Below are positions 49,938 to 58,955 of a DNA stretch of 64,000 bases, piece by piece. The notes beneath the pieces were generated by a model. That model had not been told where the DNA came from and did no database searches. It saw only the letters and a list, made by a program, of their open reading frames with translations. Origin of the DNA: an uncultured Alistipes sp. (GTDB lineage: Bacteria > Bacteroidota > Bacteroidia > Bacteroidales > Rikenellaceae). Where the stretch lies: the NCBI GenBank assembly GCA_910576555.1, contig CAJTIY010000001.1, positions 558,001 through 622,000 on the forward strand, read 5' to 3'. The position numbers were made by a program, and so were the translations under genes. How positions within the stretch are numbered: the stretch's first letter is position 1; each line of letters opens with the position of its first letter.

Positions 49938-50129
49938 ATGATTATCATGCCGGTAAAGGAGGGCGAGAACATCGAGCGCGCCCTGAAGAAATTCAAGCGT
50001 AAATACGAGCGTACGGGCGTTCTGAAGGAGCTGCGCCGCCGCCAGTACTTCACCAAGCCGTCGATCGCCAAGCGCGAAGCGATGATGCACGCCGTTTACG
50101 TGGAGCACATGTACCGCAACGAGGAGTAA
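49938..50129 (+). CDS. rpsU: 30S ribosomal protein bS21
   Basis: 63 aa: MIIMPVKEGENIERALKKFK and the basic tail typical of bS21. ATG 49938 is chosen because the conserved N-terminus starts there; the upstream in-frame ATG (49890) adds a non-conserved stretch. No Shine-Dalgarno precedes the ATG, but AAAGGAGGG occurs inside codons 6-9. In Bacteroidetes bS21 helps hide the anti-SD of 16S rRNA, and rpsU is considered autoregulated through it. Own terminator follows 22 bp after the stop. Confidence 0.95.
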   Translation: MIIMPVKEGENIERALKKFKRKYERTGVLKELRRRQYFTKPSIAKREAMMHAVYVEHMYRNEE

Positions 50130-50151
50130 TCCCCGACTGCCGGATAGACCG

Positions 50152-50185
50152 AAAGCCGTCCCTGCTTGCAAGGGGCGGCTTTTCG
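50152..50185 (+). terminator. Terminator of rpsU
   Basis: AAAGCCGTCCCT (50152-50163) pairs with AGGGGCGGCTTT (50171-50182), one G-T wobble, 7-nt loop, T-rich end. Confidence 0.85.
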
Positions 50186-50432
50186 TTTGCACCACGGGGG
50201 GGGGCTACATCGCGGCCGACGGCTACGCTCCGCCGGACGCGGACGGCGCAATTCCGACCGGCATGCAACACGACCGGCAGCAGCACGATCATCCGGCGGC
50301 ACCGACATCCTATCCCATACCGGCGCTCCACCTCCGGCCCAGCCCGGGCCCGCCCCCAATACGGCCTCCGCACACGTCCTCCGCTACCGGTACCGGCATC
50401 CCGCCCGCAACACCTCCGTCCGCGCAGCGACG
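50186..50432. other. Gap between the convergent rpsU and glnN terminators
   Basis: 247 bp with no gene or promoter seen. Contains a G9 run at 50196-50204. Confidence 0.5.
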
Positions 50433-50465
50433 AAAAAAAGAGCGGGACGCACATGCGTCCCGCTC
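50433..50465 (-). terminator. Terminator of glnN
   Basis: Perfect 11-bp stem GAGCGGGACGC/GCGTCCCGCTC (50440-50450, 50455-50465), loop ACAT, followed leftwards by seven T (A run 50433-50439 on the plus strand). Confidence 0.88.
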
Positions 50466-50492
50466 CCGCTTCGCAACTGCCGCCGTTGCCGA

Positions 50493-52670
50493 TCAGCGCA
50501 GGAAGAGCAGCTCCCGATACTTCGGCAGAGGCCAGATCTGGTCGTCGACGATCTCCTCCAGCTTGTCGATATGACGGCGGATCTGGTCGAAACAGACCGC
50601 CACCGTGTCGTGATAAGCGATCGCCTTCGCACGCATCTCCTCGATGCGGTTGGCCACCTTGCGGGCATCGATCATCCGCCCCGTAAGGCGCTGGATCTCG
50701 GCCGTATGGCGCTGGATGCGCTTGATGAGGGCGATATCCGACTCGGCGTTGAGCCCCGGGAGCTGCGCCATCTTGTAGACCTTGTCGAGCAGCATCGCTT
50801 CGTACTTCGAGGCGATCGGCACGATGTGGTTCATCGCCAGATCGCCCAGCACGCGGCCCTCGATCTGGATCTTCTTGACATAGGTCTCCCACTTCACCTC
50901 GGTGCGGGCCTCGAGCTCGACCTTCGAGAAGACGCCCATCTCGCCGAACATCGCGAGAGTCTCCTCGTCGAGGTAACGGTCGAAGACCAGCGGCGTCGAG
51001 GTCTCGCAGTCGAGCCCGCGCCGTACCGCCTCGATGCGCCACGCATCCGAGTAACCGTTGCCGTCGAAGCGGATCGGCTTGCAGGCCTCGATCATCGCCT
51101 TGAGCACCTCGTAGATCGCCTTCTCCTTCTTCATCCCCGCCTCGATGCGCGCATCGACGGCCGCCTTGAAGGCCGTGAGTTCATGCGCCACGGCCGTGTT
51201 GAGCACGATCATCGCCTCGGCGCAGTTGTCCGACGACCCCACGGCGCGGAACTCGAAGCGGTTGCCCGTGAAGGCGAAGGGCGAGGTGCGGTTGCGGTCG
51301 GTGTTGTCGAGCAGCAGCGTCGGGATGTGCGAGATGCCGCTCATCTTGAAGACGTTCTTGGCGTCGAAGCGAATGGCATCGTCGCCGCTCGAAGCCGCCA
51401 GTTTGTCAAGTACGGCCGACACCTGCGTGCCGAGGAAGGAGGAGATGATGGCCGGCGGCGCCTCGTTGGCACCCAGACGGTGGTCGTTCGTGGCGCTCAT
51501 CACCGAGGCCTTCAGCAGACCATTGTGCTTGTGGACGGCCGAGATGACGTTCACGAGGAAGGTGATGAACTGCAGGTTCTCCGACGCCGTACGGCCCGGT
51601 CCCAGCAGATTGACGCCCGTGTCGGTTCCCAGCGACCAGTTGTTGTGCTTGCCCGAACCGTTGATCCCCTTGAAGGGCTTCTCGTGGAGCAGCACGCGGA
51701 ACTTGTGGCGGCGGGCGATCTTGTCCATGATGGTCATCAGCAGCTGGTTGTGGTCGTTGGCGAGGTTCGCCTCCTCGTAGACCGGTGCCAGCTCGTACTG
51801 GTTGGGCGCCACCTCGTTGTGGCGCGTCTTGACCGGAATGCCCAGCTTCAGGCACTCGTACTCGAGCTCCTTCATGAAGGCCATCACGCGCGTGGGAATC
51901 GCCCCGAAGTAGTGGTCCTCGAGCTGCTGGTTCTTGGCCGACTCGTGGCCCATCAGCGTGCGGCCCGTCAGCATCAGGTCGGGACGCACGGCCCACAGAC
52001 TTTCGTCGACGAGGAAGTACTCCTGCTCCCAACCCAGATACGAATAGACTTTCTGCACGTTTTTGTCGAAATAGCGGCACACCTCCGTGGCAGCACGGTC
52101 CACGGCGTTGATCGAACGCAGCAGGGGCACCTTGTAGTCGAGCGCCTCGCCCGTATAGGAGATGAAGACGGTGGGGATGCAGAGCGTCGTGTCGACGATG
52201 AAGGCCGGCGAGGCGGGATCCCATGCAGAGTAGCCGCGCGCCTCGAAGGTGTTGCGGATGCCCCCGTTGGGGAACGACGAGGCGTCGGGCTCCTGCTGCA
52301 CGAGGAGCTTGCCCGAGAACTCCTCCAGCACGCCGCCGCAGCCGTCGGGCTCGGCGAAGGCGTCGTGCTTCTCGGCCGTGCCGCCCGTCAGGGGCTGGAA
52401 CCAGTGGGTGTAGTGGTCGGCACCGTGCTCGAGCGCCCACTGGCGCATGCCGGCAGCGATGCTGTCGGCCACCTCGCGCGTCAGCGGCGTGCCGTTCTCC
52501 ATCGTGTCGACCAGCGCGTCGTAGGTCGCCTTGTTGAGGTATTTGCGCATGGCGTCGCGTCCGAAGACCTTCTCGCCGAAGTAGTCCGAAGGACGTCCTT
52601 CGGGTGCCTCGACCGGCACGGCCGTGTGGTTGATCGCCGCATCGACCATCTTGAATCGCAATAATGACAT
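50493..52670 (-). CDS. glnN: Glutamine synthetase, type III
   Basis: ATP-dependent glutamate + ammonia to glutamine. 725 aa from ATG 52670 (MSLLRFKMVDAA), typical of GSIII (about 730 aa), the form common in Bacteroidetes. Seen: GWEQEYFLVDE, KTRHNEVAPNQYELAPVYEE, FKGINGSGKHNNWSL and NDHRLGANEAPPA active-site segments. Its -7 box TACATTTG lies at 52708-52701. No PII (glnB/amtB) genes are adjacent, so ammonium regulation cannot be seen here. Confidence 0.97.
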   Translation of the reverse strand: MSLLRFKMVDAAINHTAVPVEAPEGRPSDYFGEKVFGRDAMRKYLNKATYDALVDTMENGTPLTREVADSIAAGMRQWALEHGADHYTHWFQPLTGGTAEKHDAFAEPDGCGGVLEEFSGKLLVQQEPDASSFPNGGIRNTFEARGYSAWDPASPAFIVDTTLCIPTVFISYTGEALDYKVPLLRSINAVDRAATEVCRYFDKNVQKVYSYLGWEQEYFLVDESLWAVRPDLMLTGRTLMGHESAKNQQLEDHYFGAIPTRVMAFMKELEYECLKLGIPVKTRHNEVAPNQYELAPVYEEANLANDHNQLLMTIMDKIARRHKFRVLLHEKPFKGINGSGKHNNWSLGTDTGVNLLGPGRTASENLQFITFLVNVISAVHKHNGLLKASVMSATNDHRLGANEAPPAIISSFLGTQVSAVLDKLAASSGDDAIRFDAKNVFKMSGISHIPTLLLDNTDRNRTSPFAFTGNRFEFRAVGSSDNCAEAMIVLNTAVAHELTAFKAAVDARIEAGMKKEKAIYEVLKAMIEACKPIRFDGNGYSDAWRIEAVRRGLDCETSTPLVFDRYLDEETLAMFGEMGVFSKVELEARTEVKWETYVKKIQIEGRVLGDLAMNHIVPIASKYEAMLLDKVYKMAQLPGLNAESDIALIKRIQRHTAEIQRLTGRMIDARKVANRIEEMRAKAIAYHDTVAVCFDQIRRHIDKLEEIVDDQIWPLPKYRELLFLR

Positions 52671-52700
52671 AGGCTGTTGGTGGGTTAGATTTCTATGTCG

Positions 52701-52708
52701 CAAATGTA
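52701..52708 (-). promoter_or_regulatory. -7 promoter box for glnN
   Basis: TACATTTG read leftwards, 30 bp before the glnN ATG, at the edge of an AT-rich tract. Confidence 0.65.
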
Positions 52709-52710
52709 CG

Positions 52711-53040
52711 TTTTTTTCGCTTCCGTTGTTTTTCCGAAAAACCTATTTTTTCGAGAAACCGCGTATTTTTTCGTCGATTTTCCGAAAATCGACCCGTTTT
52801 TCACGGCACATACCCGGAATTCGCACCTGTTTTTTTCGGAAAACACCCCCGTTTTTCACGCAAGTTCCGGAAATCGACTCATTTTGCAAAACCGGCATTT
52901 TGCACACCATACGGAACAATATTCAACCGTTCGGCTGCTGCAACGACCGAACGCCCCGACGAATGCCGCCCGCCGCCCCGCCCCGCATGCCGCACGAAAT
53001 CGGACGAAGGGTTTGTTATTTTGGTAACAAACCTTGATGC
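52711..53040. other. AT-rich, palindrome-rich intergenic island
   Basis: About 200 bp (52711-52905) of T-rich DNA with repeated TTTTTCCG/TTTTTCGG words, unlike the GC-rich surroundings. It includes a 21-bp palindrome (52773-52793; arms GTCGATTTTC and GAAAATCGAC around one C). Further right there is a hairpin GGTTTGTTA/TAACAAACC (53010-53033). Regulatory role for glnN or mutA is possible but unproven. Confidence 0.55.
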
Positions 53041-53054
53041 AATTCGATAATTAA

Positions 53055-53141
53055 TTCGTATCTTTGACATCCGTCGAAGATACTCCGCCTCAACAAAACC
53101 CAAACAAGTTTGGTTTTGTATTCGGCTTATTCGTATCTTTA
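53055..53141 (+). repeat. Promoter cassette, copy B (mutA)
   Basis: 87-bp element with the layout of copy A (42103-42188): TTCGTATCTTTG, GAAGATACTCC, an 11-bp hairpin (53094-53105/53108-53118, one bulge), terminal TTCGTATCTTTA. TTTG in the right hairpin arm (53109-53112), 21 bp, TATCTTTA (53134-53141) makes the probable mutA promoter. Confidence 0.65.
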
Positions 53142-53191
53142 CGTGCAAATTCCGAAAAAACCGAAACTTCAATACTAATCTCTAAACGATT

Positions 53192-55042
53192 ATGGCAAAC
53201 AACACACGTGAAAAGCTGTTCGCCGAATTCCCGCCGGTTCCGACCGACAAATGGGAGGAGGTGATCGCAGCCGACCTGAAAGGAGCCGATTACGAGCGCA
53301 AGCTGGTATGGCGCACGGGCGAAGGATTCAACGTCCGTCCCTACTACCGCGCGGAGAACCTCGAGGGCATCCGTTTTCTGGGATCGCAGGCAGGCGAATT
53401 CCCTTATGTGAGAGGTACGCACCCGCACAACCGCTGGCACGTACACCAGACCGTGACGGTATGCTGCCCCGCGGAGGCCAATGCCGAGGCGCTGAAGCTC
53501 CTCGACGCGGGCGTCGACTCGCTGGGCTTCCGCATCGAGAAGGAGGAGTTCACGGCCGCCGAGCTCGACACGCTCCTCGCCGGGATCCGCATCCCCGCCG
53601 TCGAACTGGTGTTCGGCGGTCGCAAGTCGGCCGACATCGCGGAGCTCGTGCTCGACAAGATCGAGCGCATGGGCCTCGCACCCGAGGAGGTGCACATGGC
53701 TTTCGCCATCGACCCGCTGGTCAAGGGCCTCGCCGCGAAGGGCTGCTTCTGCTCGCCCGACGGCGCGAAGTGCTTCGCCCGCATCGCCGCCCTCATCGAG
53801 CGCACGAAGGGCTACAAGCACGTCCGCATCGTGACCGTCGCCGCCGAGACCTTCGGCAACGCAGGTTCGACCATCGTCGAGGAGCTGGCTTTCGCCCTCT
53901 CGGCCGGTAACGAATACCTCGTCCGCCTGACCGACGCGGGCATCGCCGCCGAGGCGGCGGCCCGCAAGCTGCGCTTCGCCTTCTCCGTGACGTCGAACTA
54001 CTTCATGGAGATCGCCAAGCTGCGCGCCGCGCGCATGCTCTGGGCCAATATCGTCAAGGGCTACGGTCCCGAGAAGGAGTGCGCCTGCAAGATGCAGATC
54101 CACGCCGAGACGTCGCGCTGGAACCAGACCGTCTACGACCCCTACGTCAACATGCTGCGCGGCACGACCGAGGCGATGTCGGCCGCGATCGGCGGCGTGC
54201 ATTCGCTCGAGGTGACGCCGTTCGACGCCTCGTTCGAGTCGCCCACGGAGTTCTCGAAGCGCATCGCCCGCAACGTCGAGCTGCTGCTGAAGCACGAGTC
54301 GCACTTCGATCAGGTGGTCGACCCGGCCGGCGGTTCCTACTACATCGAGAACCTCACGCAGTCGATCGCCGCCGAGGCGTGGAAGCTCTTCCTCGAGATC
54401 GAGGAGAAGGGCGGTTACGCCGCTGCCTACGAGGCGGGCTTCGTGCGCGAGCGCGTCGCCGCATCGGCCGCCGCGAAGGACAAGGCGATCGCCACGCGCC
54501 GCCAGATCCTGCTCGGCGCCAACCAGTATCCCAACTTCACGGAGGTCGCTCCGGCCGAGATCGGCGTCGCGTCCGTGACGCGCGCCGCAGCCGAGGGCAA
54601 CACGCTGACGCCCTACCGCGGCGCGATGGCCTTCGAGGCGATGCGTCTCGAGGTCGACCGCTCGGGCAAGCAGCCGAAGGCCTTCATGCTCACCTGCGGC
54701 AGCCTCGCGATGGCACGCGCACGCGCCCAGTTCTCGTGCAACTTCTTCGCCTGCGCCGGCATCCGCGTGGAGGACAACACCTTCTTCAAATCGATCGAGG
54801 AGGGCGTAGCCGCCGCTCTGGAGTCGAAGGCCGAGATCGTGGTGGTCTGCGCCGCAGACGACGACTACGCCACGGCCGCACCGAAGGTCAAGGAGCTGCT
54901 CGGCGACAAGGCGATCCTCGTCGTGGCGGGCGCACCGGCCTGCGCACCCGAACTCGAAGCACAGGGCATCACCAACTTCATCAACGTGAAGTCGAACGTG
55001 CTCGAGACACTGAAGTTCTACCTTAAAAAGCTGGGAATCTGA
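53192..55042 (+). CDS. mutA: Methylmalonyl-CoA mutase small subunit
   Basis: 616 aa. Non-catalytic partner of the B12-dependent mutase that interconverts succinyl-CoA and methylmalonyl-CoA in the propionate-producing pathway. TIM-barrel domain at about 1-420 ([29 protein letters not shown]) and a degenerate B12-binding domain at about 465-616 without the DxHxxG cobalt-ligand motif. Start 50 bp after the cassette promoter. 2 bp separate it from mutB. Confidence 0.95.
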   Translation: MANNTREKLFAEFPPVPTDKWEEVIAADLKGADYERKLVWRTGEGFNVRPYYRAENLEGIRFLGSQAGEFPYVRGTHPHNRWHVHQTVTVCCPAEANAEALKLLDAGVDSLGFRIEKEEFTAAELDTLLAGIRIPAVELVFGGRKSADIAELVLDKIERMGLAPEEVHMAFAIDPLVKGLAAKGCFCSPDGAKCFARIAALIERTKGYKHVRIVTVAAETFGNAGSTIVEELAFALSAGNEYLVRLTDAGIAAEAAARKLRFAFSVTSNYFMEIAKLRAARMLWANIVKGYGPEKECACKMQIHAETSRWNQTVYDPYVNMLRGTTEAMSAAIGGVHSLEVTPFDASFESPTEFSKRIARNVELLLKHESHFDQVVDPAGGSYYIENLTQSIAAEAWKLFLEIEEKGGYAAAYEAGFVRERVAASAAAKDKAIATRRQILLGANQYPNFTEVAPAEIGVASVTRAAAEGNTLTPYRGAMAFEAMRLEVDRSGKQPKAFMLTCGSLAMARARAQFSCNFFACAGIRVEDNTFFKSIEEGVAAALESKAEIVVVCAADDDYATAAPKVKELLGDKAILVVAGAPACAPELEAQGITNFINVKSNVLETLKFYLKKLGI

Positions 55043-55044
55043 TC

Positions 55045-57183
55045 ATGAGAGCTAAATTCGAAGCACTGAAATACGAAGGCGCCGGCCAGAAAAGCTGCTG
55101 CGCCTCGAAAGGCTGCGGCAAGACGGAGCCGTGGATGACGGCCGAGCAAATCCCCGTCAAGGGCACCTACACGGCCGAGGACCTCGAGGGCATGGAGCAC
55201 CTCGACTACGCCGCCGGTATGGCGCCGTTCCTGCGCGGTCCCTACTCGACGATGTACGTGATGCGTCCGTGGACCATCCGCCAGTACGCCGGTTTCTCGA
55301 CGGCCGAGGAGTCCAACGCCTTCTACCGCCGCAACTTGGCCGCCGGCCAGAAGGGTCTGTCGGTGGCGTTCGACCTCGCCACGCACCGCGGCTACGACGC
55401 CGACCACCCGCGCGTGGTGGGCGACGTGGGCAAGGCCGGCGTGTCGATCTGCTCGGTGGAGGACATGAAGGTGCTCTTCAACGGCATTCCCCTCGACCGC
55501 ATGTCGGTGTCGATGACCATGAACGGCGCCGTGCTGCCCGTGCTGGCCTTCTACATCGTGACGGGTCTCGAGCAGGGCTGCACGCTGGAGCAGCTGTCGG
55601 GTACGATCCAGAACGACATCCTCAAGGAGTTCATGGTGCGCAACACCTATATTTATCCGCCCGAGTTCTCGATGCGCATCATCGCCGACATCTTCGAGTA
55701 CACGTCGAAGAACATGCCCAAGTTCAACTCGATCTCGATTTCGGGTTACCACATGCAGGAGGCGGGCGCCACGGCCGACATCGAGCTCGCGTACACGCTG
55801 GCCGACGGTCTGGAGTACCTGCGTGCGGGCGTCAACGCCGGCATGTCGATCGATGCCTTCGCTCCGCGCCTGTCGTTCTTCTGGGCCATCGGCATGAACC
55901 ACTTCATGGAGATCGCCAAGATGCGCGCCGCACGTATGCTGTGGGCCAAGATCGTGAAGCGGTTCGATCCCAAGAACCCCAAGTCGCTGGCGCTGCGCAC
56001 CCACTCGCAGACCTCGGGCTGGTCGCTCACCGAGCAGGATCCGTTCAACAACGTGGCCCGCACGGCCATCGAGGCGATGGGCGCCGCGCTGGGCCACACC
56101 CAGTCGCTGCACACCAACGCACTCGACGAGGCGATCGCCCTGCCGACCGACTTCTCGGCGCGTATCGCCCGCAACACGCAGATCTACATTCAGGAGGAGA
56201 CCTCCGTCTGCCGTGAGGTAGACCCGTGGGCAGGCTCCTACTACGTGGAGACGCTCACCAACGAGATCGCGCACAAGGCTTGGGCCCACATCGAGGAGAT
56301 CGAGAAGCTGGGCGGCATGGCCAAAGCCATCGAGACCGGCATTCCGAAGATGCGCATCGAGGAGTCGTCGGCCCGTACGCAGGCCCGCATCGATTCGGGC
56401 GAGCAGAAGATCATCGGCGTCAACGAGTACCGTCTCGAGAAGGAGGCGCCGATCGACATCCTCGCCGTCGACAACACGGCCGTGCGCGAGAGTCAGGTGA
56501 AGCGCCTGCAGGAGCTGCGCGCATCGCGCGACGAGGCCGCCGTGAAGAAGGCCCTCGACGCCATCACCGAGTGCGTGCGCACGAAGCAGGGCAACCTGCT
56601 CGAACTGGCCGTCGAGGCCGCGAAGGTCCGTGCGACGCTGGGCGAGATCTCCGACGCCTGCGAGGTCGTAGTGGGCCGCTACAAAGCCGTGATCCGTTCC
56701 ATCTCCGGAGTTTACAGTTCAGCCGTGAAAAACGATACCGCCTTCGAGCGCGCCAAAGAGCTGTGCGCCGAGTTCGCCAAGAAAGAGGGCCGTCAGCCCC
56801 GCGTGATGATCGCCAAACTGGGTCAGGACGGCCACGACCGCGGTGCGAAGGTCGTCGCTACGGGTTATGCCGACATCGGCTTCGACGTCGACATGGGTCC
56901 GCTGTTCCAGACCCCCGAGGAGGCCGCCCGTCAGGCCGTGGAGAACGACGTGCACGTCGTGGGCGTCTCGTCGCTGGCCGCCGGTCACCTGACGCTCGTG
57001 CCGCAGATCATCGCCGAGCTCAAGAAGCTGGGCCGCGAGGACATCATCGTCATCGTCGGCGGCGTGATCCCGGCACAGGACTACGACGAGCTCTATCGCG
57101 ACGGTGCCGCCGCCATCTTCGGCCCCGGTACGCCGATCGCGACGGCTGCTATCAAGATTCTCGAGATCCTGCTGGAGGAGTAA
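55045..57183 (+). CDS. mutB: Methylmalonyl-CoA mutase large (catalytic) subunit
   Basis: 712 aa. TIM-barrel substrate domain (about 40-560; [39 protein letters not shown]) and C-terminal B12 domain with the intact cobalt ligand motif DGHDRG (His597). Together with mutA it makes propionyl-CoA metabolism possible, a hallmark of Bacteroidetes fermentation. The N-terminal 30 residues are unusual: three cysteines at 18, 19 and 24 ([11 protein letters not shown]). No epimerase, decarboxylase or MeaB chaperone gene is adjacent. Confidence 0.97.
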   Translation: MRAKFEALKYEGAGQKSCCASKGCGKTEPWMTAEQIPVKGTYTAEDLEGMEHLDYAAGMAPFLRGPYSTMYVMRPWTIRQYAGFSTAEESNAFYRRNLAAGQKGLSVAFDLATHRGYDADHPRVVGDVGKAGVSICSVEDMKVLFNGIPLDRMSVSMTMNGAVLPVLAFYIVTGLEQGCTLEQLSGTIQNDILKEFMVRNTYIYPPEFSMRIIADIFEYTSKNMPKFNSISISGYHMQEAGATADIELAYTLADGLEYLRAGVNAGMSIDAFAPRLSFFWAIGMNHFMEIAKMRAARMLWAKIVKRFDPKNPKSLALRTHSQTSGWSLTEQDPFNNVARTAIEAMGAALGHTQSLHTNALDEAIALPTDFSARIARNTQIYIQEETSVCREVDPWAGSYYVETLTNEIAHKAWAHIEEIEKLGGMAKAIETGIPKMRIEESSARTQARIDSGEQKIIGVNEYRLEKEAPIDILAVDNTAVRESQVKRLQELRASRDEAAVKKALDAITECVRTKQGNLLELAVEAAKVRATLGEISDACEVVVGRYKAVIRSISGVYSSAVKNDTAFERAKELCAEFAKKEGRQPRVMIAKLGQDGHDRGAKVVATGYADIGFDVDMGPLFQTPEEAARQAVENDVHVVGVSSLAAGHLTLVPQIIAELKKLGREDIIVIVGGVIPAQDYDELYRDGAAAIFGPGTPIATAAIKILEILLEE

Positions 57184-57207
57184 TCCGACCGGCGCAGACG
57201 ATCGAAC

Positions 57208-57241
57208 GAGGGGGAGGGTCCGTTACCGGGCTCTCCCCCTC
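57208..57241 (+). terminator. Probable terminator of mutAB
   Basis: GAGGGGGAG (57208-57216)/CTCCCCCTC (57233-57241), 9-bp perfect stem, 16-nt loop, weak T content after it. Confidence 0.6.
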
Positions 57242-57755
57242 CTTCGATAACGGGGTGATATGCGATACGGCATAGCGCACCCGAAACAGCGGCGGGGAGG
57301 CCCCCCCCCGCAAACAAGCGAAGTTCGGAAATAGCCGCGCGACCGCGCAATGCGATTGCCGGAGGGACGGCTTTCCCGAGCGCGGGAAAACGGAGGCCCG
57401 CAACAGCGTGCGCGGTACGACCCGGTGCGACCCGATGCGGGCGACGAAAACGGGGAAAGACCGGAAAGACCGGAACCCGAGGCACGGCGGCGGAAACCGG
57501 GAAAAGACGGAAACCCGAGGCACGGCGGCGGAAACCGGGAAAAGACGGAAACCCGAGGCACGGCGGCTTTCGTCTCAGCAGAGGAGCGAACCGGGCAATC
57601 GCCTTCCGCAGCATCGCGATCCGAACGGCCCCTGTTCCTTTCGGGAAGAATACGCAGCCGCGGCAGCGGCAAAAGGATAACCGGCAGCGAGCGGACGAGG
57701 GACGCGGCTTCGGAAACGCCTTGCAAACGCGCTCGCCGTCATCGCCGGGAAACGA
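57242..57755. other. Gap between mutB and lacI
   Basis: 514 bp without a credible gene. Holds a C9 run (57301-57309) and a 38-bp tandem repeat (57472-57566). Open frames on both strands here are low-complexity products of the repeat. Confidence 0.5.
57472..57566. repeat. Tandem 38-bp repeat, 2.5 copies
   Basis: Unit starts GGAAACCCGAGGCACGGCGG. Copies: 57472-57508 (one base shorter), 57509-57546, and the first 20 bases of a third at 57547-57566. The near-identity suggests recent expansion. Confidence 0.85.
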
Positions 57756-58766
57756 CTATCTTTCGGTAGAGGAGCGGATGACCATATTCGCCGGAAGCAC
57801 CACGTTTTCCGAGGGAGCCGTCGGATTTTCGATTTTCGCGAGCAGCAGCCTGACCGCCTCCTCCGCCATCCGGTCCAGCGGCTGTTCGACCGCCGTAATG
57901 GCGGGATGCACGAGCGTGGCCAGCTTCGTTCCCGACATGCAGGCGACGGCCATATCGTCGGGAATGGCGATATTGCGCTCCTGCAACACCCTTTTGGCCC
58001 CCAGCGCCTGCAATTCGGTGAAACAGAAGACGGCGTTGCACGCCACGCCCGAATCGAGGATGCGGGTCATGGCCTCCGCACCGGCCTTCTCATCCACACC
58101 TGCCGTGATAACCAGTTCGGGCCGGTAGTCGATGCCGTGTTTTTTCAGCACGTCGCGATAGGCCCGCAGCCGCTCCGAAGTATTGCTGATATAGTCGGGC
58201 CCCGCGAGATGGAGGATCCGCCGATAGCCTTTATATACGAGGTGCTCGACCAGAAAGAAGGCCGAATGGTAATCGTCGCTCCGGACGCTCGAACACTCCA
58301 TGTCGGCGACCGTACGGTCGAAGAACACCATCGGGACGCAGCGGCGGATAAAGCCGTTGTAGAACTCGAGGTTGGCACGGTGATGGCACGAACTGATCAG
58401 AATGCCGTCGACGCGATAGCTGTCGAAAATCTCGAAATTCGAACGCTCGGTCAGAAAATCCTCATCCGAAAGCGTCAGAATGATCCGGTAACCGTACGGT
58501 TGCAGGATCCGCTGCACGGTGGCCGTGAACTGCAGGTAGAACGAGGTAACGGCCTCGGGAACCACGATGCCGATGGTCTTGGCCCTGCGATTGCGCAGGT
58601 TCACGGCCATTTCGTTTTTCCGGTAGCCCATCTTTTCTGCGGTCTCCATCACTTTGCGGATCGTCGCTTCGCTGACGTTCCACGAATCGCCCGACAGGGC
58701 CCTCGAAACCGTAGACTTCGAGATTCCGAGCACTTGGGCTATATCCTTGATGGTCACATACCTCAT
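57756..58766 (-). CDS. LacI-family transcriptional regulator
   Basis: 336 aa. N-terminal LacI HTH (VTIKDIAQVLGISKSTVSRA) and hinge (about 45-60), then a periplasmic-binding-protein-like sensor domain. It diverges from the FAD-oxidoreductase/symporter/dehydrogenase/kinase operon and very likely controls it in response to a sugar or polyol. Its own promoter is TTTG-N20-TATCTTTC read leftwards (58822-58819 and 58798-58791). Confidence 0.93.
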   Translation of the reverse strand: MRYVTIKDIAQVLGISKSTVSRALSGDSWNVSEATIRKVMETAEKMGYRKNEMAVNLRNRRAKTIGIVVPEAVTSFYLQFTATVQRILQPYGYRIILTLSDEDFLTERSNFEIFDSYRVDGILISSCHHRANLEFYNGFIRRCVPMVFFDRTVADMECSSVRSDDYHSAFFLVEHLVYKGYRRILHLAGPDYISNTSERLRAYRDVLKKHGIDYRPELVITAGVDEKAGAEAMTRILDSGVACNAVFCFTELQALGAKRVLQERNIAIPDDMAVACMSGTKLATLVHPAITAVEQPLDRMAEEAVRLLLAKIENPTAPSENVVLPANMVIRSSTER

Positions 58767-58790
58767 AACGATTCTTCCTCTAACGCAGTT

Positions 58791-58822
58791 GAAAGATACG
58801 GGTTTTTATCATGTTTTGCAAA
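58791..58822 (-). promoter_or_regulatory. Promoter of the lacI-type gene
   Basis: Read leftwards: TTTG (58822-58819), 20 bp, TATCTTTC (58798-58791; last base deviates). Starts 24 bp before the ATG. Confidence 0.65.
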
Positions 58823-58844
58823 TTCGGAACCGCGGCGGCCCTTC

Positions 58845-58917
58845 GGGAACGGTTGCGGATATCGGGAACGGTTGCGGGAATCGTTGCGAGCCCCGATCGA
58901 GATAAATATAGCTCGAT
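58845..58917. promoter_or_regulatory. Candidate LacI operator region
   Basis: Direct repeats GGGAACGGTTGCGG at 58845-58858 and 58864-58877, and a diverged third GGGAATCGTTGCG at 58876-58888. The AACGGTTGCG core resembles half-sites of LacI-family operators. An inverted repeat ATCGAG/CTCGAT follows (58896-58901, 58912-58917), just before the TAATTTTA box (58923-58930) of the FAD gene. Confidence 0.5.
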
Positions 58918-58955
58918 TCGATTAATTTTATGTCCGAATCAACCAAAACCCGACC

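Noticed and set aside
57093..57726. Overlapping minus-strand frames with repeated Phe-Pro-rich peptides after mutB
   Set aside because: Products of the 38-bp tandem repeat translated in several frames; they also run into the mutB coding region.
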